Origin: Hypholoma sublateritium FD-334 SS-4
Taxonomy: Eukaryota; Basidiomycota; Agaricomycetes; Agaricales; Strophariaceae
DNA length: 64,000 bases
Assembly (NCBI GenBank): GCA_000827495.1
Contig: KN817518.1
Coordinates: 26,405 to 90,404 of the forward strand
Direction of reading: 5' to 3'
Below are positions 1 through 9,000 of the stretch, piece after piece. Position numbers and translations under genes: made by a program. Every line of letters begins with the position of its first letter. Positions within the stretch are counted from its first letter, which is position 1. A model generated the notes under the pieces. It had not been told where the DNA came from and did no database searches. It was given only the letters and a program-made list of their open reading frames with translations.

Positions 1-27
1 TTNNNANNCNNAGACACCGTTTCGCGC

Positions 28-169
28 ACCTCAGTCGTTTATCCCGTAAACGCCTGAGGTGAGCCACTTTTACTTTACTGTTTACTTTACTGTGTGCTCA
101 CGACGTCCCTTAGACTTACGTCGTATTAGGTACATATTGAATATAGTCGTTTATCCCGTAAACGCCTGA
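28..169. repeat. Two copies of a palindromic motif at the left edge
   Basis: The core GTTTATCCCGTAAAC is itself an inverted repeat (GTTTA/TAAAC). It occurs at about 37-51 and 148-162, both times inside the longer string AGTCGTTTATCCCGTAAACG. In the first copy the palindrome extends outward (ACCTCAG ... CTGAGGT, 28-60). The first bases of the window are N, so this may be the end of a longer repeat cut by an assembly gap. Function unknown; transposon end or hairpin are both possible. Confidence 0.6.
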
Positions 170-207
170 GATTAACATCATATTAGATTTCTTACATCGT
201 CGAGTTA

Positions 208-1381
208 TATGCCCTTGAGTATAAAGTATATTGATGATCATCAGTGAACATCAGTGGTCATTGATGGTTACTGGTGATGACTGTTGGGTCCTGTTGACCA
301 ACGGCATTCACCGATATTCAGCGGTTGCCGGTGGCTGCCGGAGGTGATATTCAGTGTCCGCCACGGAACATCACGGATGCCGAATGGCGCCCGTGGTGTA
401 TAACGCCCTTAGGCGTAGCCCTAGGCATCCAATGAGAAATATTATTGCATGAAATAATAGGTTGTATATATCCCTTCCCATCGACGTTGATTTTATGGGT
501 TAAATTACTTTGATACGTTGTCGACACGAGATCCAAAAGGACCAATATGCAAACGTGCTTCCGACTTCTGCCGATACCGTATTGAGGCATTCGCTTGGCT
601 TTTGTGGATGGAAAAACTCGTATTGCGGGTAGAGGTCTAATTGAAAAGGCCTATAACACAGCCTTGAGATGTATTATAATGCTTCGCAAGGCCGCTTTGC
701 GGCAGGGCCCACTACGCCATCCAGCAGATTCACGTCGGTGTCGCTCGAAAAAATTACATTGTACACATATCTTCACAATAGTAGTTTGTAATTTAAATAT
801 TCAACATTTGGCCAACATTTGGCTGCCATGCATTTCACTCATGACCTCTACACACATAGACGTTGGCACAAAATATAAAATGGAAGACAAAAAAAAATAC
901 CGAAAACATCTTCGTCGGTTATCATGAGGCACAGTCATCCACTACAGCATGGTAGTGAGCTGGGCGATTGTCAATTAGCAAAGGCATGAAGGGCGAAGTG
1001 GAAGTGCTGAGATTAGCGAAAATTTCTTTGTCGCCGGCGATTTCCGGCCGAATATCTGCCGATGTCTCGGTTTCTTGTATTATGGGCCAAAACGATCGAA
1101 GTGGAAGAGCCTAAGACCACACTACTAAGCGTAGTGGGAATAAAAATTTAGACTCCCTCCGGAGACTAATTTTCGGTGCTCACTGCAGGTCAATGATGAC
1201 CACTGTATGACAGTGATCAACAGTAATTATCAGCAATAACCGGTGTATATTACCTGTGTTCAAAATTATTACTATTGACCATCAGTGTTGGTCAGTAATA
1301 TTCATCGGTAAGTACTGTAAATGTCTGGTGAAAAACAGTGGCAACCACTGACATTCAGTGACCTTTGTACTCAAGGGCATA
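208..1381. mobile_element. Probable non-autonomous DNA transposon relic with inverted ends
   Basis: The string ATGCCCTTGAGTATAAAG at 209-226 recurs inverted at 1363-1380 with one mismatch. Just inside both ends lie many short CAGTG/CACTG-type motifs (about 235-360 and 1165-1360), the subterminal layout common in hAT-like elements. The roughly 800-bp interior has only short open frames with no recognisable transposase. No clear target-site duplication was seen. The right end lies immediately against the 3' end of the NACHT relic at 1395-2347. Class assignment is inference. Confidence 0.4.
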
Positions 1382-1394
1382 ATACTGAGGTCGT

Positions 1395-2347
1395 CTGAAG
1401 AGCAGTTTTGATAGGCGTAATTTCACATGGGCCCAGAATAGCGCTGGGTGAGCCACCGGGATTCCTACGCTACGACGGAACCACAAAAAGTCGCTATGGG
1501 CAAAGTACCTCTGAACAAAGGAGTCCATGGCGTTGCACTGAAAGCGGTAACACGACTGGTCATAAACATCAGAGTCCTATGTACATTTACATATCACTGT
1601 GAGTATAATTTGAGGGTGGTAGACTACGCACCCAGGGCCATTGCGAAATAATGGTGATGTAGGCGACCAGTTGTGGCAAGAATTCATGAATATGTCGAAT
1701 CCGCCTGAATCTTTGGGATAACGATTGACCGCAAGTCCGGTATGCTTTCCATTCACTGATAGACGAGAGTAGCAACAATGGGCTTGGAGGTATTCCGAGC
1801 TGAGTCGGTCCGGAAGAAGAAAAAACGGGCGATGGGAATATCCAGGGAAAGACAATATTCAACGATAGATCGGCCTATTGCGGATTTGCCAGCACCGGCC
1901 GCACCGTTGAGCCACAATATCCACTGGGTCCTGATTGCGGTCTGTATTGTGATCCAATTTATAATGACATCCAGAACCGCCTGGTGGGCATGTATCGTAA
2001 GATCTACTGTCATCCGCGATTTGGCTTGAGAAGAAGGTTACCTGGCGAGTGTTGGAATGGCATTTTGGTGCGTCTTCCTTGTCGTCCGAGTCAAAAGCTG
2101 TTGTAGATACGTGCGGCTGCAAATGCCTGGATCCGTCTGCGTATGGTACCACAGCAGAGAAATAAGCTATCGTAGTTCGCAGATGGATAAATCATAACGA
2201 ACCGTCCGCCATATTAACGCAAATGTGAGGAGTCGGCCATTGGGTTTGACTCGCTTGAGCGTGAACACTTCTATACCCAGGTTGCGACGGGCCTGCGGCG
2301 GCTTGTAGTTGGTCATGGTCGGAGGTTGCCTTTGCATTTCGACGCAT
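1395..2347 (-). pseudogene. NACHT/STAND NTPase relic
   Basis: This is a broken relative of the NACHT genes at 18.1-20.2 and 29.5-31.6 kb. An ATG at 2347 opens MRRNAKATSDHDQL, matching the start of the 29.5-kb copy. The conserved intron position is kept (GAC G before GTTCGT at about 2210), followed by the DGSRHLQPHVS segment, a Walker A motif GAAGAGKS and the FFFFRTDS strand. The frame then meets a TGA where the paralogues have Leu (near 1755). After IQADS (about 1695) the sequence jumps to the C-terminal part of the family (AYITIISQW, then WFRR and VKLRLSKLLFR), so the middle is deleted. The paralogue's TAA stop is changed to CGA here. There is also a shared upstream stretch with the 18-kb copy (GTAAGACGTGC, GTGTGCAATGCAGTGC), so promoter and gene were duplicated together. 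The transposon-like end at 1380 abuts its 3' terminus. Confidence 0.75.
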
Positions 2348-3172
2348 ATTCACGATGGAACAGAGGTAAGACGTGCGTGGGGCGGGTCGGGGATGAATCT
2401 GAAGTGAGTAGTGTTAAGATAGGTGTGCAATGCAGTGCCACTGGACTCCGGCGTGATCGAATGGCTCATTCTAATTAAATAATTCCAGACTGACACGACG
2501 CGCTTCGCTTTGGCATCAGATTCCAGCAGAATAAGTGGGATAGCCACAGTATATACTCTGTGTACTGCTCTATCCAAAAGGTACAGCAAGAGGAACCTTG
2601 GACAGTGGAGCTCGAAAGAGAGGGAAATATGGACAAATCAATGCCATGATATAATTATAATTGCACCGCCTTGCTTCGCTTCGGCATCGGATAGGACCAA
2701 AGTCGAGGCAGAACACTGAGAAAAGGCCGTGCTTTTCTCCTGTTCTGTTTTCTGGAGATAGTTCACCGCTTTGCAAGTATGTACGCCCGCAGAAAAGTAT
2801 TCACTCCTACCCCGCCGCAATTTCAGGCAACCCCACCCAGGCATATCTCCTCAGGCGGATACAAAACATGCCGCATATCCATATCATTATCAATGCACCG
2901 CTCGCATGCGACGACGCACAGCGCATCGCGCATCGTGCCGCGTAGCCGCGCCGCTGCACCGCTGATACGAAGCCTCACAAACCAGCCGTGTCCACGCCGC
3001 CCGCGCACGTACTCAACGGTACACAGCATACCCGCGAACACACAAAACACGCCTCACAATACTATACAGTGTAAGTACACGCCCACCTCCACATCCGCAC
3101 GCCTGCACCTCCACATCCGCACGCCGGCCCGCCGTTCCCCCCCGTGTACGTGCCACGCACGCACGCGCACAT
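2348..3172. other. Intergenic; duplicated scrap of TAF4 3' end
   Basis: No complete gene is seen. The left part (2350-2500) is upstream DNA shared with the 18-20 kb NACHT gene. At 2899-2939 about 40 bp closely match the last coding part of TAF4 (3216-3256); on the minus strand they read TMRDALCVVACER against ITMRDALFVVAGER. The rest is GC-rich with short antisense frames only. Confidence 0.5.
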
Positions 3173-5060
3173 CTACACCCACCCGCGCGCCGCCCCCCGC
3201 CCGCCGCCGTGCCCCCGCTCGCCCGCGACGACGAACAGCGCATCGCGCATCGTGATGCACGTCCGGCTATCGTCCTCCGCCGCCGCCCCGCCCGCCGCGC
3301 CGTCCTTCGCCGTGGCCCCCGCGGGCTTCTTCGTCGAGACGTACGGGCGCGCCCAGGTGGAGGTCGCGGCGGGCGCGGGGGAGGGCGCCGCGGGGGTGGC
3401 GGCGCCGGCGGTGGTGGCGGTTGCGGTGGTGCCAGCGGCGGTGGCGCCGGCGGTGGGGGTAGCGGTGGTAGAGGCGGCGGCGGCGGCCTTCGGCTTCACC
3501 GCCGGCCCGCCCGCGTTCGCCGCGGTCATCCACGAGTACTTCCCGCCCAGCCCCGCGGCCTGCGTCGCGACCGCGTTCGACATCTTCTTGCGCACGTCCT
3601 CCGACATATTGCGCGCCGTCACCCCCGGGCCGTCCTTCTTCCGCTTCTTCTTCGCCGTGCCCTCCCCGTCCCCGCCCTCGCCGTCCGCACCTGCGCTCGC
3701 CGACGGCGCCGCGGCCCCGCCCGCCTGCGCCGCGAGCGCCGCAGCGTGCGCCGCCGCGAGCTCCGCGCGCTCCTTCCGCTCCTTCCTTGCGCGCATCTCG
3801 TCCTCGCGCTCCGCCCTCTCCAGCGCCGCGAGCTGCTTCCCCACATCCCGCCTTACGACGACGCCCCACATCGGCGCGTCCGGCGCGTACAGCCCCGCGG
3901 GGCGCTGCAGCTGCGCGTCCGCGCGGTGCTGCGCCGCGGCGGCCATCGCCTCCACGAGCGCGGTGAGCCGCGCGCGGAGGGCGAGGGCGAGGTAGGCGAC
4001 GGCGTCGTCCGGGACGCGGGCGACTTTGTGCGGGGTGGCGGCGGTGCGCATGAGCGCGGAGAGGACGGCGGTGTCGAATGCGGGCCGCGGGGGCTGCTTG
4101 CGCGTGCGGTCCTCGTACGCGCGGTAGGTGTGGTGCGCGTCGGCGGGGCGCTGGAGGGACTCCTCTTCGGCCTGTGGGAGGTGTTAGCGCGGGAAATGGC
4201 TTTGTATATGCGCGTGATGCCAGGGGAAGGCGGGAGGCAAGAGAAATTTGAATGTAGATTGTGACGTATAGAAATATGAATATGAGTGATTTTACATGGG
4301 CATTTCTGGGACAAGTCCAGCGGCTCACGGGAAGAATGTGATTCCACGCGCAAGCGCGTTAGAGCACATCGTGAATTGGGGAAGAATAAGGACGAGGCAA
4401 CACCCACACACAGGTACATTGTGAAGCAAAAATGGGAGGTGGGTGGGGCGAAAATGGGACAGCGTGTTTGGGGATGGGGAATGATAAATTCAAATGAAAG
4501 GCATGAAAGCACCCGCCGTCTTTACAGATACACAAAAAGGGGAGAAACGCACCCGAAGATCAACGCCCGCGCTCCCCAGAGCGTCGTTCAGCGTCGCAAT
4601 GTCCGCCGTGTCCATCCCCCCGCCCGCGGGCGCGGCAGGCGCAGCCGCCGCCGCCGGGGCGGGCGTCGCCGTGCCCAGCGTGTACGTGCTCGTCTGGTAC
4701 GTCGGCGCCGGCGTGCGCGGCGGCTGCGCGGCCTGCTGCTGCTGCTGGCCCGGCTGCTGCCCCGCGGGCGCAGGCGGCGCATATGTCTGGTAATGCGTCG
4801 CATACGCGGCCTGCGGGTAGTGCGAGGCGTACGCCTGGTAGTACGGCGCGGCGCTGTGCAGGTACGGGGGACGTCAGCGGGCCTGGGGCAGAGAGGCGGA
4901 GTGGGAGGCGTACGCGGGGGCCTGCTGCAGCGCTGCGTGCATCGTCAGTGGCCCGTGCGCATGGCGGGGAAGGGGGCGTACTGGAGGCGGCCCACTGGCC
5001 GGTGTACGTCTGCGCTGGCGGCTGCGGCGTCGCGGGGGCAGGCGTGTCTTCTGCTTTCAT
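3173..5060 (-). CDS. TAF4: TFIID subunit TAF4
   Basis: TAF4 is a histone-fold subunit of TFIID that pairs with TAF12 and helps RNA polymerase II promoter recognition in the nucleus. Inferred exons are 5060-4982, 4932-4914, 4853-4553 and 4171-3173, giving 465 residues. The N-terminal third is Ala/Pro/Gln/Tyr-rich (Q runs, AYASHYPQ-type repeats). The family domain begins at DTADIATLNDALGSAGVDLR, runs across the third intron into AEEESLQRP (about residue 134), and continues through the VAYLALALRARL helix. It ends with ITMRDALFVVAGERG near the C-terminus, all typical of TAF4. The start at 5060 is the first ATG in frame. Introns 1 and 2 share a GTACGC donor and a CTGACG branch and leave a 19-nt exon between them. 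Intron 3 is 381 bp, long for this genome. The gene is extremely GC-rich. An LTR retrotransposon lies 592 bp upstream of the start codon. The family call is strong; the 5' exon structure is less certain. Confidence 0.85.
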
Positions 5061-5651
5061 GTTGTCCCCTGTCGTCGTCGGTGGTTTCGTCGTGGTGGCG
5101 TGCAAGCAAGGAGGGTTGATGACTAAGCGAAGTCACTTCTTACCATGCCGGCACGCGCGCGCGCTGCGGACTCAGTGTCGCGTGTTGCGACTCGACGCTC
5201 TCTGTTTGTATTTTAGCGCTACTCGCCCCGCCGATCCATCGTCTGCGGCGCGGCCCGCCATCCAGCCTCCTCCCAACCCATCCAGCCCTCTCCGCCGCTC
5301 CTCGGCTATTCCCCCTACACGGCGCGCCCTCCATCTCCCCATAAACTCCAACACCGCCCGATGCTCGACCACACGGTCCATGACGTGCGTCCGCCGTGCG
5401 CCAGTCCCTCATCCCGCCCTCAGGAACGGCGCTGCATGCGCGGCCGGCCCATCAGCAAGCCAAATGCGAAAAATCCGCCGCGCGCACTTTCGTTTAGCCC
5501 CCGCTAAGTACGCTGGCGCCGACATCCATGCGCCGACGTCCAAGCGGGGCGCGTAGACGACGGTCGGAGAGCGCGCGTAGTGGGCACGATGGCAGCACGA
5601 GAGCACGGCGCGCGGATAGCCCTGCGCATCGCGCACCGTCCAGACGACGTG
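5061..5651. promoter_or_regulatory. TAF4 upstream region, bounded by the retrotransposon
   Basis: This 591-bp GC-rich stretch separates the TAF4 start codon from the left LTR. It holds several short overlapping frames but nothing with recognisable coding features. It presumably contains the TAF4 promoter; no clear TATA box was found. The sequence on the far side of the element (from 14063) is the original continuation of this region. Confidence 0.4.
5647..5651 (+). repeat. Target-site duplication ACGTG (left)
   Basis: ACGTG at 5647-5651 immediately precedes the left LTR and is repeated at 14063-14067 right after the right LTR. A 5-bp duplication is normal for Ty3/gypsy-type integrase. Confidence 0.85.
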
Positions 5652-5917
5652 TGTGACGGATCGCTCGACGCTCTCGCGACTCGACACTTCGAGTTCACGT
5701 GAGCTCGGGCCTTCGATCTCTTCCGCTCTCTGACTCGCTCCTCCGTCCCCTCTTTCTTTCATGCTCTACTTTATTCCGTAGAACGGTCCGTGCGCATGTA
5801 TCTGTAGTATAAAAGGGGCTCGCATTTTACGATGCGAGTCAGCTTCGAATTCAGCGTTTTTACCTGTCTTTTGAAGTTCTCGTGTGCCGAGACTCGTGTT
5901 TCTCACGCCTCGTCACA
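5652..5917 (+). repeat. Left LTR
   Basis: The LTR has TG...CA-type ends (TGTGACGG ... CGTCACA). It contains a TATAAAA box at 5808-5814. Just downstream is a perfect 7-bp stem with a 6-nt loop (CTCGCAT at 5819-5825, ATGCGAG at 5832-5838), near where transcription should begin. It is identical to the right LTR. Confidence 0.95.
5808..5838 (+). promoter_or_regulatory. LTR promoter: TATA box and start-proximal hairpin
   Basis: TATAAAA at 5808-5814 is followed by a short GC-rich stem-loop (5819-5838). With normal spacing the transcript would start close to the end of the stem, so the hairpin may be DNA-level or only partly transcribed. The same arrangement recurs in the right LTR at about 13953-13983. 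The start site is inferred, not seen. Confidence 0.55.
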
Positions 5918-6022
5918 TATTTTGACATTTCGACGCTACACTTCGAAAAAACTTTACTCTCTTAACTCTTACTCGACGACGACACTTCGGATCCCCCCGG
6001 CTTGATCACCCAGGAATTCCAG

Positions 6023-6068
6023 GTACGTCGCCAACTTCATTTCTTTTACTAACTACGTTTGTATAAAG
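6023..6068 (+). other. Candidate 46-bp leader intron in the retrotransposon
   Basis: Between the left LTR and the gag ATG there is a GTACGT donor at 6023, a perfect TACTAAC branch point at 6047-6053 and an AAAG acceptor ending at 6068. The length (46 bp) matches the short introns of the host genes in this window. Splicing would not change the protein, because the first ATG is at 6080. Confidence 0.45.
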
Positions 6069-6079
6069 GAATTACCAAA

Positions 6080-9000
6080 ATGACAACTGAACGGCGCACG
6101 CGTTCAATGTCACGGGGCACGGACACCGAGTCCGTGCCTGGGAGGCGCGCCGCGTCTCGTATCCCTGTCCCCAAGAAAGGGACAACTGTGAAAGCAAAGG
6201 ACGTTGTCCTCGATACTGACCCAGCCGACCCCGCAGTGGGTACGGATAAGGGAGGACCTGCTGTGCTCGAGGAGCCGCAGGCGAAAGCGACGGATCGGAA
6301 TGATCCGCCGGCTGATACACGCGGGCGACCCGGAAGGGGTCGCACTGCAGAGCGCAAGGCCAGCGCAGTCGTAGTTGACCCGGCAGCATTGAATAAAATT
6401 TTTGATCGACTTGAGTACCTGGAAAGTATAGTCAGTGAAAATTTAGATGGGGATAAAACTATCCGAAGGATCGATCCTGAGACCATCCCGGATGAACCTA
6501 ATGGGAAAGGAAAATCCACCGACCCTAAGGAGTGGGGTGGTTTAGGTATTCCCACAGAGGAGCTGGATATCAATGCTCAGAAAAGGATGCTAGAGGGTTA
6601 TGATAAACCCCCGCACCAGCACACGCCTCCCAAGGAGGACACACCCGTCGACGACGATGACGCACGTGTGAATGAATTATACGCCGCATATATGAAAGAA
6701 AAGGCGCGTGTGGAGAACAAGCGCCGTGGCGTGGGAGGCCGCATTGCCGATAGCCCGATGTCTCGCGACTTGGAAGACTTCATCGGTCTGGGTGCTGGTT
6801 TCGAGACACCCAAGCCGGTACGTCGGCTCGAGCATTTGATGCCCAGCGCACAATTGAATAAAAATAGCCTTGTGGCGAAGCACTTGGCAGAGGCAGGACT
6901 GCCTCCTGGTCTCTCGACCCCGAACAGTCGCGCGACACCAATGGAGTTCTTTGATGCGTCCGGCGCTGCCGTGGGACGGACCATGCAACGGTTCAGGCCA
7001 TTAGCGCCCACTGAAATTGACAAGTACCACGGTGATGAAGACCCCGTGAAGTTCCTCAAATTTGTCACACAGTGCAAACGCTTCGTCCGCGAAGCCGGTT
7101 TAGCTCCAGAGGATCATGTGGCGCGTTGCGCGAACTTCTTACAAGGGCGCGCGTACAAATATTACGCTACGATGGTCAGCATGGACGAAGGAAATTGGAC
7201 TTTAGAAGAATTTCTCATTGGAATATATGACCATTGTTTCCCTCTAGACTTCCGCTTGAAGCAGCGAAAGAAATTGGATGATTTCAGGCAGGGAAATATG
7301 CGAGTCAAAGCTTATGCGGCGGATTTAGAACTTCTGTTCCGACTGGTGGGTGATATAAATGATGCACAACGTGTGGATAAATTGTGGAACGGCTTGCGCC
7401 GTGAACTACAGCAGGCGCTGTGGCGTGAAGGTCTGGATTTCAAGTCTAGCACTTGGGATGAGGTAATCGCAGTCGCGACCAGGCATGAAATGGCTGACCG
7501 TATGATCTCGGAGGAGGCGCCAAAGACGCCAAAGCCGTTTAATAATGGCAATGATAATAAACATTACAATAAAAAGTCATTTAGCAATGACAGAACACCG
7601 AAACAGAGTGATTATCAGTACAGGAATAGTTATAACAGGAATGACACTGGATCATCTAGCAAGAAGTTAGTATCCGAGAGCCCGGGGAAGAAACCTTGGC
7701 CTAAGAAGGTTGATGCCTCAAATAACTCTAAGAATGACAAGGACAAACCATTTGCCTGTTTCAATTGCGGCGAAGAAGGTCACCTCAGCAGGAATTGCCC
7801 GAGAAAGCACTTTGTGAAATCTAAGTCTGGCGAAGGTTCTGGACATGTTAAATCCTTCAATATTGAAGTAATTGCAGATAATGAGGACCAGTCCGTCCAG
7901 GATGAGGGCGCAGATGCCTACTATATTGATCTTGAGTCCGCAATGTGCGAGCTTACTGGCTATGAGCACTCGGAATATTTGTTAGTAGACCGCGATCCCA
8001 ATCTTTGTGACAGGCAGGACGCCTTAACAGATGATGATTTATTGAATGGGGAATATCCCCTTAGATATAATTACAATTACCAATCTACGTTGGACGAAAA
8101 CATACAACAGTTATTACCTCGCGAGCCTGATGGCCAGCCAAACAACGGTGCTATTGGTGATCACCTGTGTGACCTACTAACTGTGGAGCTTACCAAAGGT
8201 GCTCCGTATCCTGGGGATGCTTCACGGGATCCTGATCCAGGTGAACCGCGTTTCCTGGTATACCGAACAGCAGGTGACATGGTAGTGGTCATGGATCGGC
8301 TCACCGATGAAGATTTATTATTGCCTGTCGCAATTGCCGAGGGGCGCGAATTTCATGCATCCCGTTGGTACGCCGTCAACATGGCTCGTAATCGGAAGGT
8401 GCGGGTGAACCGCATAGAACGCCGATGGTGCACTGCCCGTGGTAATTCTGTTGGGGCGATTGAGAACGCTATGTGGCGTTTAAGTGAGAATGAATCATTT
8501 GTTACGTGGTGCGTCGGTTCGGACGCTTTACGCAAATCTTACCCTCTGCGCTTTGCTTGGGAAGGCTATACAGAGTACTGCCTGGGGGCACCATGTTCCC
8601 ATGAGAGACTGTGGGATGTAGATCTAGGGGAAGAATTTATTTTCCCGTCAGCAAGTTGTATGTCCAATCCCAGATGGAACATTCGTACCTGGTATGAGCG
8701 GCGACTGCGTCATCGGTTACAAATGAGGTTCAACCCTGCGGACGACTACTTAATGAGTCTGGCCGGGATGTTCTCGCCCGGTGGTTCTCCGGACGAGTCT
8801 TTGTACTCTGAGGAATTCTCAGACGATGATTGGGCAAGCACAATTAGCTCGGAAGGAACCATTGCGGTGGACGATTGGCTCGATGCGCCTGAACAAAAAT
8901 ATACTTGCATAATGGGCGATATGTCGGAGACAGACCCTTGTGTTGCAGCGTATGGTATAGGAGCATCAGCGGAGCAGGTACTCCCCAATGTCCAGCGCAA

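Noticed and set aside
3209..4328. Long frames of 283-353 codons on both strands over TAF4
   Set aside because: They are GC-driven shadows; only the minus-strand frame joined by introns gives TAF4 motifs.
5918..5960. tRNA-type primer-binding site after the left LTR
   Set aside because: No match to a tRNA 3' end was seen; a partial complement to the LTR start region (TTCGAA, CGCT) is too short to claim self-priming.
6059..6079. Gag-Pol starting at a TTG at 6059
   Set aside because: The codon is TTG and lies inside the candidate leader intron; the first ATG in frame is at 6080 and begins a typical Gag N-terminus.
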